A stretch of 9,021 nt of DNA, from positions 1 through 9,021 of the forward strand of contig CAMLRH010000095.1 of NCBI GenBank assembly GCA_946482375.1. Direction: 5' to 3'. The stretch comes from an uncultured Caulobacteraceae bacterium. Lineage in GTDB: Bacteria; Pseudomonadota; Alphaproteobacteria; Caulobacterales; Caulobacteraceae. This document shows, one piece after another, positions 1-7,213 of the stretch (positions are counted from its first letter, which is position 1; each line of letters starts with the position of its first letter). Below the pieces are notes generated by a model. The model saw only the letters and a list, made by a program, of their open reading frames with translations. It did no database searches and was not told the DNA's origin. The translations under genes were made by a program, and so were the position numbers.

Positions 1-1
1 C

Positions 2-196
2 GACGCCCACTGCGAGCGCGCCCGCCGCGCCGGCGCGGTCATCCTGCAGGAGCCGGCGGACCAGTTCTACGGCGACCGCACCTACCGCGCCCTCGATCCG
101 GAGGGCCACATCTGGACTTTTGGCCAGACCGTCCGGAACCTCACCCAGGCCGAGTGGGACAAGGCCGGTGGCGTCGTCACCCGGAGCCGCCTTTGA
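2..196 (+). CDS. VOC (glyoxalase/PhnB-like) family protein, 3' end only
   Basis: This is the C-terminal 64 residues of a gene that begins before the window. The visible part has a helix (DAHCERARRAGA), a strand ending in EPAD, then FYGDRTYRALDPEGHIWTFG. The DPEGH-hydrophobic-W-x-F-G ending is the hallmark last strand pair of VOC-superfamily proteins of the PhnB/glyoxalase type, and the Glu in DPEGH sits where a metal ligand often lies. Members include glyoxalases, dioxygenases and resistance proteins for fosfomycin or bleomycin. The fragment cannot tell these apart, so no substrate is assigned. A tail of about 20 residues follows the fold. The TGA stop overlaps the proposed TTG start of the ArsR-type gene (shared bases 194-195), so the two are probably co-transcribed and translationally coupled. 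The family call is solid and the specific function is unknown. Confidence 0.85.
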   Translation, partial: DAHCERARRAGAVILQEPADQFYGDRTYRALDPEGHIWTFGQTVRNLTQAEWDKAGGVVTRSRL

Positions 197-516
197 GCGC
201 GGCCCTGGACCGGACCCTGTCCGCGCTGGCGGAGCCCAACCGCCGTCGGGTCGTCGAACTGCTGCGCGAGCGGCCCTACAGGGCAGGAGAACTGGCCGAG
301 GCCGCCAGGCTTTCCCCGCCGGCCCTCAGCCGCCATCTCCGCACCCTGCGCCGGACGGGTCTGGTGGAGGAAAGCCACCCTGACTTCGACGCCCGCGTGC
401 GCGTCTATCAGTTGAAGGCCGAGCCCCTGGTCGACCTGCTGCGCTGGCTCGAGGAGACCGAGCGCCTGTGGACCGCTCAGCTCACAGCGTTCAAGGCGCA
501 GATGGAGCGTGACTAG
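193..516 (+). CDS. ArsR-family winged-helix transcriptional regulator
   Basis: This 107-residue protein is a small DNA-binding repressor of the ArsR/SdpR type. Residues 5-25 (LDRTLSALAEPNRRRVVELL) form the typical first helices. AGELAEAARLSPPALSRHLR (31-50) is the helix-turn-helix with its recognition helix, and TLRRTGLVEE (51-60) leads into the wing, where RVRVYQL ends. The C-terminal helix LLRWLEETERLWTAQLTAF resembles the dimerisation tail of family members often found beside VOC or SRPBCC proteins. I do not see the ELCVCDL-type metal site of true arsenic or zinc sensors, so a non-metal signal or none is likely. The TTG start at 193 is preferred because GGAG lies at 183-186, six bases upstream, and it overlaps the VOC stop. 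An in-frame GTG at 154 would add 13 residues without family-like sequence. It probably represses its own operon from an operator upstream of the window (inference). Confidence 0.88.
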   Translation: MSAALDRTLSALAEPNRRRVVELLRERPYRAGELAEAARLSPPALSRHLRTLRRTGLVEESHPDFDARVRVYQLKAEPLVDLLRWLEETERLWTAQLTAFKAQMERD

Positions 517-517
517 G

Positions 518-535
518 CGTCCTCGGACGTCCTCG
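518..535 (+). repeat. Two 8-bp direct repeats at a 10-bp period
   Basis: CGTCCTCG occurs at 518-525 and again at 528-535, between the regulator stop and the YjbR-fold gene start. The 10-base period is about one helical turn, so both copies would face the same side of the DNA. The palindrome GGACGTCC (525-532) is embedded in the repeat. The repeat is plainly present. Any role as a binding site is a guess. Confidence 0.45.
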
Positions 536-556
536 TCTCTCGCGGAGCATCCTTCA

Positions 557-889
557 ATGACCGCCGATGACCTTCGCGCGCTGGCGCTGTCGTTGCCCGA
601 AGCCGAGGAGCAGGCCCACTTCGAGCGGGACTCCTTCCGGGTGCGTGGCAAGATCTTCGCCACCCTCGCACCCAGCGGCGATCTCGTGGTGCTTAAGCTG
701 CTTCCCGAGATCAAGGAGAGCCTGCGCCAGTCCGATCCCGAGGCCGTCGTTTCTCTGCCCGGCGCCTGGGATCGCGGCGGCTGGACGCAGATCGCAATCG
801 GGCGCATGGAGGCGGCCAAACTCGCCGATCTCGTGCGGCTGGCCTGGCGTCAGGCTGCGCCGAAGTCGCTGACCAGAGGCCACGGATGA
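557..889 (+). CDS. MmcQ/YjbR family DNA-binding-fold protein
   Basis: This 110-residue protein matches the MmcQ/YjbR (CyaY-like fold) family in length and motifs. It has a helix with LSLPEAEEQAHFERDSFRVRGKIFA (residues 11-35), a strand LVVLKL, then LPGAWDRGGWTQIAI (67-81) and a final helix LADLVRLAWRQAAPK. The GKIFA and PGAW-x-x-GGWT segments are the conserved core. The biochemical role of the family is poorly known. Some members are annotated as DNA-binding from the fold, and I see no catalytic motif. The ATG at 557 is chosen because GGAG sits at 544-547, nine bases upstream. A GTG at 509 overlapping the regulator's stop would add 16 polar residues unlike the family. The stop overlaps the MFS start (ATGA, 886-889), indicating coupled translation with the transporter. 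Confidence 0.88.
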   Translation: MTADDLRALALSLPEAEEQAHFERDSFRVRGKIFATLAPSGDLVVLKLLPEIKESLRQSDPEAVVSLPGAWDRGGWTQIAIGRMEAAKLADLVRLAWRQAAPKSLTRGHG

Positions 890-2142
890 CCGACGACAGC
901 CGGAACCACGCGGGCGGCCGCAGGCCCGCGCTGGCCTTCATCTTCGTCACCGCCCTGATGGATGTGCTGTCGCTCGGCATCATCATCCCGGTGCTGCCGA
1001 ACCTGCTGAAGGAGTTCTCCGGCGGTGACACTGCCCAGGCCGCGATCTGGGTGGGCGTCTTTGGCTCGGCCTGGGCGGCGATGCAGTTCCTGTTCTCGCC
1101 TATCCTGGGGATGATCTCCGACCGTTACGGCCGCCGACCCGTAATCCTGATCTCCGTCTTCGGACTGGGCGTCGACTACCTGTTCATGGCGCTCGCGCCG
1201 ACGCTGGCCTGGCTGTTCCTCGGTCGCATCATCCATGGCGTCACTGCCGCCAGCTTCGCCACGGCCGGCGCCTACATCGCCGATGTCACCACGCCGGAGA
1301 ATCGGGCGAGGAGCTTTGGCCTGATCGGCGCGGCCTGGAGCGTGGGGTTCGTGCTGGGACCCGTCGTCGGTGGAACGCTGGGCGACATCGACATCCGACT
1401 GCCGTTCTACGTCGCCGCTTGTCTCGCGCTCGCCAACTGGCTCTATGGCTTCTTCGTGCTGCCGGAGTCGCTGCCGCCGGAGAAGCGGGAGAAGAGCTTC
1501 GTCTGGAAAAAGGCCAACCCGGTCGGCTCCCTGAACCTGCTGCGCGGCCACAAGGACCTGCTCGGACTGGCGAGCCTGTGGTTCCTCTACCACCTGGCCC
1601 ACTATGTCCTGCCGGCGATCTTCATCCTCTACACCGGACACCGCTACGGCTGGACCATGACCGAGATGGGCCTGATGCTGATGATCACGGGCATCCTCGG
1701 CGTCATCGTCCAGGCGCTGCTGGTCGGCCCCATAGTCAAACGGATCGGAGAGCGCGGGGCGCTGCTGCTCGGTATGGCCTGCGGCGCCACCGGCTTCGCC
1801 ATCTACGGCCTGGCCCCGACCGAGGAGATCTACTACGTCGGCATGCCGATCTTCGCCTTCATGGGGCTCGTGCAGGCATCCATCCAAGGCCTGATGACCC
1901 AGCGTGTCGAGCCGCACGAGCAGGGCCAGCTGCAGGGCGCCAACGCCTCCATCGCCGGCATCACCGGGCTGATCGGACCGGGGCTCTACACGGCCGTCTT
2001 CGCCTGGTCGCTGCGCCACGAGGCGACCCAGCACATGCCGGGTCTCGCGATCCTGGTGGCGGCAGGACTAATGGCGCTGGGCTTCATTCTGTCCTTGCGC
2101 TTCGCGAGAACTGTTTCAGCGGCGCAACCTCAACCGGCCTGA
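886..2142 (+). CDS. MFS transporter, TCR/Tet (TetA-like) family
   Basis: This 418-residue inner-membrane protein should have 12 transmembrane helices, the usual size for the 12-TM drug:H+ antiporter group. TM1 carries TALMDVLSLGIIIPVLP (22-38), matching the TetA TM1 pattern with its buried Asp (D26). Motif A, GMISDRYGRRP, is at 75-85 between TM2 and TM3 (D79, R80, G82, R83, R84). Motif B is LGRIIHGVTAASFATAGAY (112-130), and motif C is the GPVVGG element (158-163). The segment GQLQGANASIAGITGLIGP (347-365) is very like the TetA element after TM10. A basic central loop (199-211) separates the two halves. By similarity it would export a drug-like compound in exchange for protons, but tetracycline resistance cannot be assumed because many chromosomal members have other substrates. 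Its start overlaps the YjbR-fold gene, and it is the last gene of the proposed operon under the ArsR-type regulator. Confidence 0.93.
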   Translation: MTDDSRNHAGGRRPALAFIFVTALMDVLSLGIIIPVLPNLLKEFSGGDTAQAAIWVGVFGSAWAAMQFLFSPILGMISDRYGRRPVILISVFGLGVDYLFMALAPTLAWLFLGRIIHGVTAASFATAGAYIADVTTPENRARSFGLIGAAWSVGFVLGPVVGGTLGDIDIRLPFYVAACLALANWLYGFFVLPESLPPEKREKSFVWKKANPVGSLNLLRGHKDLLGLASLWFLYHLAHYVLPAIFILYTGHRYGWTMTEMGLMLMITGILGVIVQALLVGPIVKRIGERGALLLGMACGATGFAIYGLAPTEEIYYVGMPIFAFMGLVQASIQGLMTQRVEPHEQGQLQGANASIAGITGLIGPGLYTAVFAWSLRHEATQHMPGLAILVAAGLMALGFILSLRFARTVSAAQPQPA

Positions 2143-2147
2143 CCGCC

Positions 2148-2176
2148 TTGATTGCGCCGAAAACCCGCGCTGATTA
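2148..2176 (+). promoter_or_regulatory. Possible housekeeping-sigma promoter for the HtrA-like gene
   Basis: TTGATTG (2148-2154) and GCTGATTA (2169-2176) are 14 bases apart. They partly match the Caulobacter sigma-73 pattern TTGACGS-N10-14-GCTANAWC (about 5 of 7, and 4 of 7 defined positions). A start near 2182 would leave a leader of about 30 nt with the GGAGA ribosome site at 2196-2200. A short dyad, CGCGC (2166-2170) and GCGCG (2179-2183), straddles the -10-like element. The match is moderate and could be chance. Confidence 0.25.
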
Positions 2177-2211
2177 GTGCGCGCGCTCGCCTCCTGGAGA
2201 CTCGTCTTCCG

Positions 2212-3630
<1,419 letters not shown>

Positions 3631-3702
3631 GCAGTCAGGCGGAACATACGGAGCGGTTCGCGGGTTAGGCGGCTTGCCATCAACCTTGACAGGACTGCCA
3701 CG

Positions 3703-4269
3703 ATGACTCGCATCCTTTGCTGTTCGGCGGCGGCCGCCGCGCTTCTTTCCGCCTGCGCCACGCCGCCTCCGCCCCCGCCGCCAGCCCCCCTTCCGCCGCC
3801 CATCGTGCAGCCGCAGCTGACGCAGGCGGGCATGGATTGCGTGATCCGCGCGGGCGCCATGGATCTGTATGAGATCGAGGCCGGCCGCCTTGCCCTGCAG
3901 ATGTCCACCAACGCCGGCGTGCGCGGCTTTGCCCAGGCGATGATCAACGATCACACCAACTCGACGGCCCAGATGGGTGCGGCGCTGCAGTCGATCGGCA
4001 TGAACCCGCCCCCGGCGCAGCTGACCCCTGACCTGACCGCGCGGCTGGATCGCCTGCGGACGGCCGGCACGGGCTTCGACGCCATGTATCTGGACGACCA
4101 GATCGCGGCCCACAACGAAGCGCTGGCGCTGCACAACGCCTGCGCGGCGAACGCCGGCGCGCCGGTGGCCGCCGTCTCGGCCGGGCTGATCCCGCACATC
4201 CAGAGCCATCTGAACCAGGCTCAGACGCTGCGGGCCAACTGGAGCACGCAAGCCGGCGAACGGGGCTGA
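3703..4269 (+). CDS. DUF4142 domain lipoprotein with polyproline spacer
   Basis: This 188-residue predicted lipoprotein has a signal MTRILCC, an Ala-rich core and the lipobox LLSAC, with Cys18 lipidated. Residues 21-33 are almost all proline, including seven in a row, and form a rigid spacer. The rest (about 45-178) is an all-helical DUF4142 domain, a four-helix ferritin-like bundle. Its marks are FAQAMINDHTNS with H84, FDAMYLDDQIAAHNEAL with H137, and LIPHIQSHLNQAQTL with H165 and H169. The family is widespread in envelope or periplasmic proteins, often annotated as putative outer-membrane proteins, without an established reaction. The regularly spaced histidines suggest metal binding, but this is unproven. 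AGGA at 3691-3694, eight bases before the ATG, supports the start. The 72-base gap after the protease gene holds no clear terminator, so co-transcription is possible. Confidence 0.88.
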   Translation: MTRILCCSAAAAALLSACATPPPPPPPAPLPPPIVQPQLTQAGMDCVIRAGAMDLYEIEAGRLALQMSTNAGVRGFAQAMINDHTNSTAQMGAALQSIGMNPPPAQLTPDLTARLDRLRTAGTGFDAMYLDDQIAAHNEALALHNACAANAGAPVAAVSAGLIPHIQSHLNQAQTLRANWSTQAGERG

Positions 4270-4285
4270 TCGCTCCGCACTAGGT

Positions 4286-4326
4286 GAGCGCTCATGGGCC
4301 GCGTAATGTCGCGCCCATGAGCGATC
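4286..4326 (+). promoter_or_regulatory. Strong hairpin enclosing the rarA start codon
   Basis: CGCTCATGGGC (4289-4299) and GCCCATGAGCG (4313-4323) are perfect 11-base inverted repeats. With one bulged C (4300) the pairing continues inward as GCG (4301-4303) with CGC (4310-4312), leaving the loop TAATGT (4304-4309). After one mismatch (4288/4324), bases 4286-4287 can pair with 4325-4326. The proposed rarA ATG (4317-4319) is in the 3' arm, and no Shine-Dalgarno sequence precedes it. No T-run follows, so it is not a standard terminator. It could be a translation-blocking RNA hairpin or a dyad operator. The structure is certain on paper and its role is inferred. Confidence 0.6.
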
Positions 4327-5621
4327 TCTTCGAAGCTGCGGGTCTGTCGGCGGGCGCCCCATCGCCGCTTGCCGACCGCCTGCGGCCGCGTTCCCTCGAC
4401 GAGGTCGTGGGGCAGGACCACCTGCTCGGTCCCGATGGGCCGGTGCGCCGCATGGCCGAGGCGCGCCGGCTGTCGTCGATGATCCTCTGGGGTCCGCCGG
4501 GCACCGGCAAGACGACCATCGCCCGCCTGCTGGCCAAGGAAGCGGGCTACGAGTTCCACCAGCTCAGCGCCGTGTTCAGCGGCGTCGCCGACCTGAAGAA
4601 GGCCTTCGAGCAGGCCCGAGTGCGCCGCGCCGCCGGCCAATCGACGCTGCTGTTCGTCGATGAGATCCACCGCTTCAACCGCGCCCAGCAGGACGGCTTC
4701 CTGCCGTTCGTGGAGGAGGGGATCGTCACCCTCGTCGGAGCGACGACCGAGAACCCCTCGTTCGAACTGAACGGCGCTTTGTTGTCACGCTGTCAGGTGT
4801 TCGTGCTGAAGCGGCTGGACGAGGCGGCGCTGGAGGTCCTGCTGCAGCGGGCCGAGGCGGAAGAAGGCCGCGAACTTCCTCTGAGCCCGGAGGCCCGCGA
4901 GGCGATGATCGCCATGGCCGACGGCGACGGGCGTTACGTGCTCTCGCTGGCCGAGACCCTGTTCAACATCGGCGCGCCCCATCCGATGAGCACCGCCGAA
5001 CTCAGCCAGGCGCTGCAGAAGCGCTCCCCCGCCTACGACAAGGACCGGGAGGAGCACTACAACATCATCTCCGCCCTCCATAAGTCGATCCGGGGTTCGG
5101 ACCCTGACGCGGCGCTCTACTGGCTGGCGCGGATGCTGGAGGGCGGCGAGAACCCGCTGTTCATCGCGCGCCGCTTGATCCGCGCCGCCGCCGAGGACAT
5201 CGGCGAGGCCGATCCCATGTCGCTGGTGCTCGCCAACGCGGCGAAGGACACCTACGACTTCCTGGGGTCGCCCGAGGGTGAGCTGGCGCTGGCGCAGCTC
5301 GTCGTGCATCTCGCCACGGCGCCGAAGTCCAACGCCGTCTACAAGGCCTTCGGCGCCGCCCGCGCCGCCGCCCGCGAGACCGGCTCGTTGATGCCGCCCA
5401 AGCACATCCTCAATGCGCCGACGAAGCTCATGAAGGGCCTCGGCTACGGCAAGGGTTACGCCTACGACCACGACACCGAGGAAGGCTTCTCCGGCCAGGA
5501 CTATTTCCCCGACGAGATGGAGCGCCGCGTCTTCTACGCGCCCAAGGGCGAGGGCCATGAGGCCAAGCTGAAGGAGCGTCTCGACCGCTGGGCGGAAATC
5601 AGGGCGAAAAAAGCGGAATGA
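4317..5621 (+). CDS. rarA: Replication-associated recombination protein A (RarA/MgsA) AAA+ ATPase
   Basis: This 434-residue cytoplasmic AAA+ ATPase belongs to the clamp-loader-like family (bacterial RarA/MgsA, eukaryotic WRNIP1/Mgs1). It acts at stalled replication forks and single-stranded gaps. The N-terminus LADRLRPRSLDEVVGQDHLLG (18-38) is typical. Walker A is GPPGTGKTT (59-67, K65) and Walker B is LLFVDEIHRFN (111-121, D115 and E116). Sensor 1 is in GATTENPSF (141-149), the arginine finger is in LLSRCQVF (R158), and sensor 2 is in GDGRYVLSLAE (R206). The C-terminal tetramerisation region carries DKDREEHYNIISALHKSIRG (241-260) and ARRLIRAAAEDIGEADP (284-300), both diagnostic. Length and motifs are complete. 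The ATG at 4317 gives the standard MSDLFEAAG opening. A GTG at 4284 would add 11 residues and has no better ribosome site. The start lies in a strong hairpin. The stop overlaps the next gene by ATGA, so translation is probably coupled to the membrane protein downstream. Confidence 0.96.
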   Translation: MSDLFEAAGLSAGAPSPLADRLRPRSLDEVVGQDHLLGPDGPVRRMAEARRLSSMILWGPPGTGKTTIARLLAKEAGYEFHQLSAVFSGVADLKKAFEQARVRRAAGQSTLLFVDEIHRFNRAQQDGFLPFVEEGIVTLVGATTENPSFELNGALLSRCQVFVLKRLDEAALEVLLQRAEAEEGRELPLSPEAREAMIAMADGDGRYVLSLAETLFNIGAPHPMSTAELSQALQKRSPAYDKDREEHYNIISALHKSIRGSDPDAALYWLARMLEGGENPLFIARRLIRAAAEDIGEADPMSLVLANAAKDTYDFLGSPEGELALAQLVVHLATAPKSNAVYKAFGAARAAARETGSLMPPKHILNAPTKLMKGLGYGKGYAYDHDTEEGFSGQDYFPDEMERRVFYAPKGEGHEAKLKERLDRWAEIRAKKAE

Positions 5622-6397
5622 CTATCGTCGCGATGCGCCCCTTGCAGCGCCTGCTGCCCTTGCTGCCCTTGCTGCCGGTGTTGCTGCTTCTTTCGGGGGC
5701 GATCCTTCTGGCGGCCGCTTGGCTGACGCCGGCCTACTGGGATGCGGCGGCCTATGAGGCCGAGCTGGAACGCATCAATTCGGCCTACGCCGTCGAGGAA
5801 GGTTTCCGCGACTTTGATACAATGAGCGTGGCCTTCCATGCCGCGCGCGACCGGTATGAGACGGTCAAATGGTTGCTCGCGGATATTGGTTACTCCTGCC
5901 TCGCTTGGGCAGGACTCAGCGCCGCCGTTGTCCTACTCGCCAGTCGGCGCGGTTGGAGGGTGATCACTCACACGCACCGCAACCCACTCCTTATCGGTGT
6001 CCTGCTCGCGGGCCTGATTCTAATGGGGATAGGACTTGTGGCCACCGGCGCTCATGCGCTGGGCCGCGACCAGGTTCCCTGGTGGGCCGACAGCTTTGGC
6101 ATCCACCTGTTCCGGGTCGCCGGAGCCATGCTGCTCCTCACGCCGGTAATGCTGATCTGGACGCTTATCGGGTTCGTCAGGCGCGGCGAGCGTTTTCCTC
6201 TGATCGCAAGACCGAGCGCCCCCTACTGGCCGACCATTCTAATCACCGCGCTCTTCCTGCCGCCCTTGCTCTGGTCGCTGCTGATGGTGGCATTCTTCGG
6301 AATCGAGGGCGGCTGGGCCTTGTCTCCGGCAGGCGCCTTGCTGACCTGGCTGCTGCTGAATAGCCGTGGCCTGCTGATCGCGCCGCGTGCCGCGTGA
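5618..6397 (+). CDS. Unrecognised multi-pass membrane protein
   Basis: I do not recognise a family for this 259-residue protein. It has five or six likely membrane segments: about 12-37, 86-108, 122-145, 164-187, 206-228 and possibly 236-254. A hydrophilic stretch of about 48 residues (38-85) lies after the first segment, with charged AAYEAELERINSAYAVEEGF. Basic loops at 109-121 (SRRGWR, HTHRN) and 188-199 (VRRGERF) suggest those sides face the cytoplasm. No catalytic motif is apparent. The first segment is encoded by tandem 9-base repeats at 5652-5678, giving LLPLLPLLP. Codon use is visibly looser than in its neighbours: over residues 85-151 I count 21 of 67 codons ending in A or T, while comparable stretches of rarA have few. 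It overlaps rarA by ATGA and the next gene by GTGA or TGATG, so it is embedded in their operon despite its different composition. It could be a lineage-specific insertion or simply weakly constrained. Confidence 0.8.
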   Translation: MTIVAMRPLQRLLPLLPLLPVLLLLSGAILLAAAWLTPAYWDAAAYEAELERINSAYAVEEGFRDFDTMSVAFHAARDRYETVKWLLADIGYSCLAWAGLSAAVVLLASRRGWRVITHTHRNPLLIGVLLAGLILMGIGLVATGAHALGRDQVPWWADSFGIHLFRVAGAMLLLTPVMLIWTLIGFVRRGERFPLIARPSAPYWPTILITALFLPPLLWSLLMVAFFGIEGGWALSPAGALLTWLLLNSRGLLIAPRAA

Positions 6398-7176
6398 TGC
6401 CCCGCACGCCGCCGAAACAGAGAGCCATCGACCGCCCGATCCAGCTGACGCCGGAGGAGGTCGCCTTGGTGCGCGGCATGGTCATCCATGAGGACGCCCA
6501 CGTCATCGCGCTCAACAAGCCCGCCGGGCTGTCTAGCCAGGGCGGGCGGATCGCCGCCCATACGCTGGACGAACTGCTGTGGGCGTTCGCGAAGGCGAGC
6601 GGCAACCGGCCCCGGCTGGTGCATCGGCTGGACCGCGACACCTCGGGCGTTCTGCTCACCGCGCGTACCAAGCCCGCCGCCGGTTTCCTCGGCAAGGCGC
6701 TGATGGCCAGGCGCTTTCGCAAGACCTACCTCGCCATCGTCGCGCCGGGAGCGCCTGAGCCGAAGGGCGGCGTCATCGACGCGGCCCTGCGCCGGGAGGA
6801 GCAGGGCAGGGAGGCCTATATGCGGGTCTGCGCGCCGGATCATCCGGACGCCGAGGCGGCGGTGACCCGCTACCGGACCCTGGCGACCAGCCCCGAGGCG
6901 GCGCTGGTTGAGCTCAATCCCGAGACCGGCCGCATGCACCAGCTGCGCGTGCATCTGGCCTCCATCGGCCGCCCCATCGCCGGAGACGCCCGCTACGGCG
7001 GGGCGCTGACGCTCGGCGGCCATCCCGTCCCGCGCCTGATGCTCCACGCCGCCGCGCTCAGCTTCCCGCACCCCGAGGGCGGGACGAAGCGCGTCGAAGC
7101 GCCGCCCCCGGCGGACTTCGCGACACTAGCCAAGTCACTGGAACTTATGGGAACCTTGGACCGGGACGGCGTTTAA
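6397..7176 (+). CDS. RluA-family pseudouridine synthase, single catalytic domain
   Basis: This 259-residue enzyme should isomerise uridine to pseudouridine in rRNA or tRNA. VIHEDAHVIALNKPAGL (29-45) is the first core strand region. HRLDRDTSG (76-84) is the catalytic motif with Asp79, and ARRFRKTYLAIV (104-115) is the following conserved block. ETGRMHQLRVHLASIGRPIAGDARYGG (176-202) holds the Arg/His-Gln-Leu-Arg segment and the GD-x-RYG motif. No S4 RNA-binding domain precedes the core, as in RluA and TruC-type enzymes and unlike RluC/RluD. The exact target cannot be read from sequence. Start choice: ATG 6397 is taken, and GTG 6394 in the same frame adds only one residue. Either overlaps the stop of the upstream membrane protein, so translation is probably coupled. 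It shares a 17-residue identical block with the second pseudouridine synthase in this window. Confidence 0.92.
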   Translation: MPRTPPKQRAIDRPIQLTPEEVALVRGMVIHEDAHVIALNKPAGLSSQGGRIAAHTLDELLWAFAKASGNRPRLVHRLDRDTSGVLLTARTKPAAGFLGKALMARRFRKTYLAIVAPGAPEPKGGVIDAALRREEQGREAYMRVCAPDHPDAEAAVTRYRTLATSPEAALVELNPETGRMHQLRVHLASIGRPIAGDARYGGALTLGGHPVPRLMLHAAALSFPHPEGGTKRVEAPPPADFATLAKSLELMGTLDRDGV

Positions 7177-7206
7177 CCTCTCCAAAGAGGATCGGTCGAA
7201 AGGACC
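7177..7206 (+). promoter_or_regulatory. Two small adjacent hairpins in the leader of the lipoprotein gene
   Basis: Immediately after the synthase stop, CCTCT (7177-7181) and AGAGG (7186-7190) form a perfect 5-bp stem with a CCAA loop. Three bases later GGTC (7194-7197) and GACC (7203-7206) flank GAAAG, so most of the probable ribosome site GAAAGGA (7198-7204) sits in the second loop. Neither is followed by a T-run. The first may act as a weak transcript-end structure and the second may modulate translation. Both are short and could be chance. Confidence 0.25.
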
Positions 7207-7213
7207 AGAGACC

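Noticed and set aside
154..192. Upstream GTG start extending the ArsR-type protein by 13 residues
   Set aside because: The extra residues are Arg/Pro-rich and lie inside the VOC gene. The TTG at 193 has a well-spaced GGAG and a stop-start overlap.
850..2034. A 394-codon open frame on the minus strand opposite the MFS gene
   Set aside because: It is a shadow of a clear 12-TM transporter, has low-complexity charged composition and no recognisable motif.
2152..2211. Upstream TTG start extending the HtrA-like protein by 20 residues
   Set aside because: It would bury the lipoprotein signal peptide behind a charged extension. The ATG at 2212 has a ribosome site and begins the signal.
3686..3691. 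TTGACA, a perfect -35-like hexamer before the DUF4142 gene
   Set aside because: It ends 11 bases before the ATG and its last base is part of the AGGA ribosome site, leaving no room for a -10 element and start upstream of the gene.
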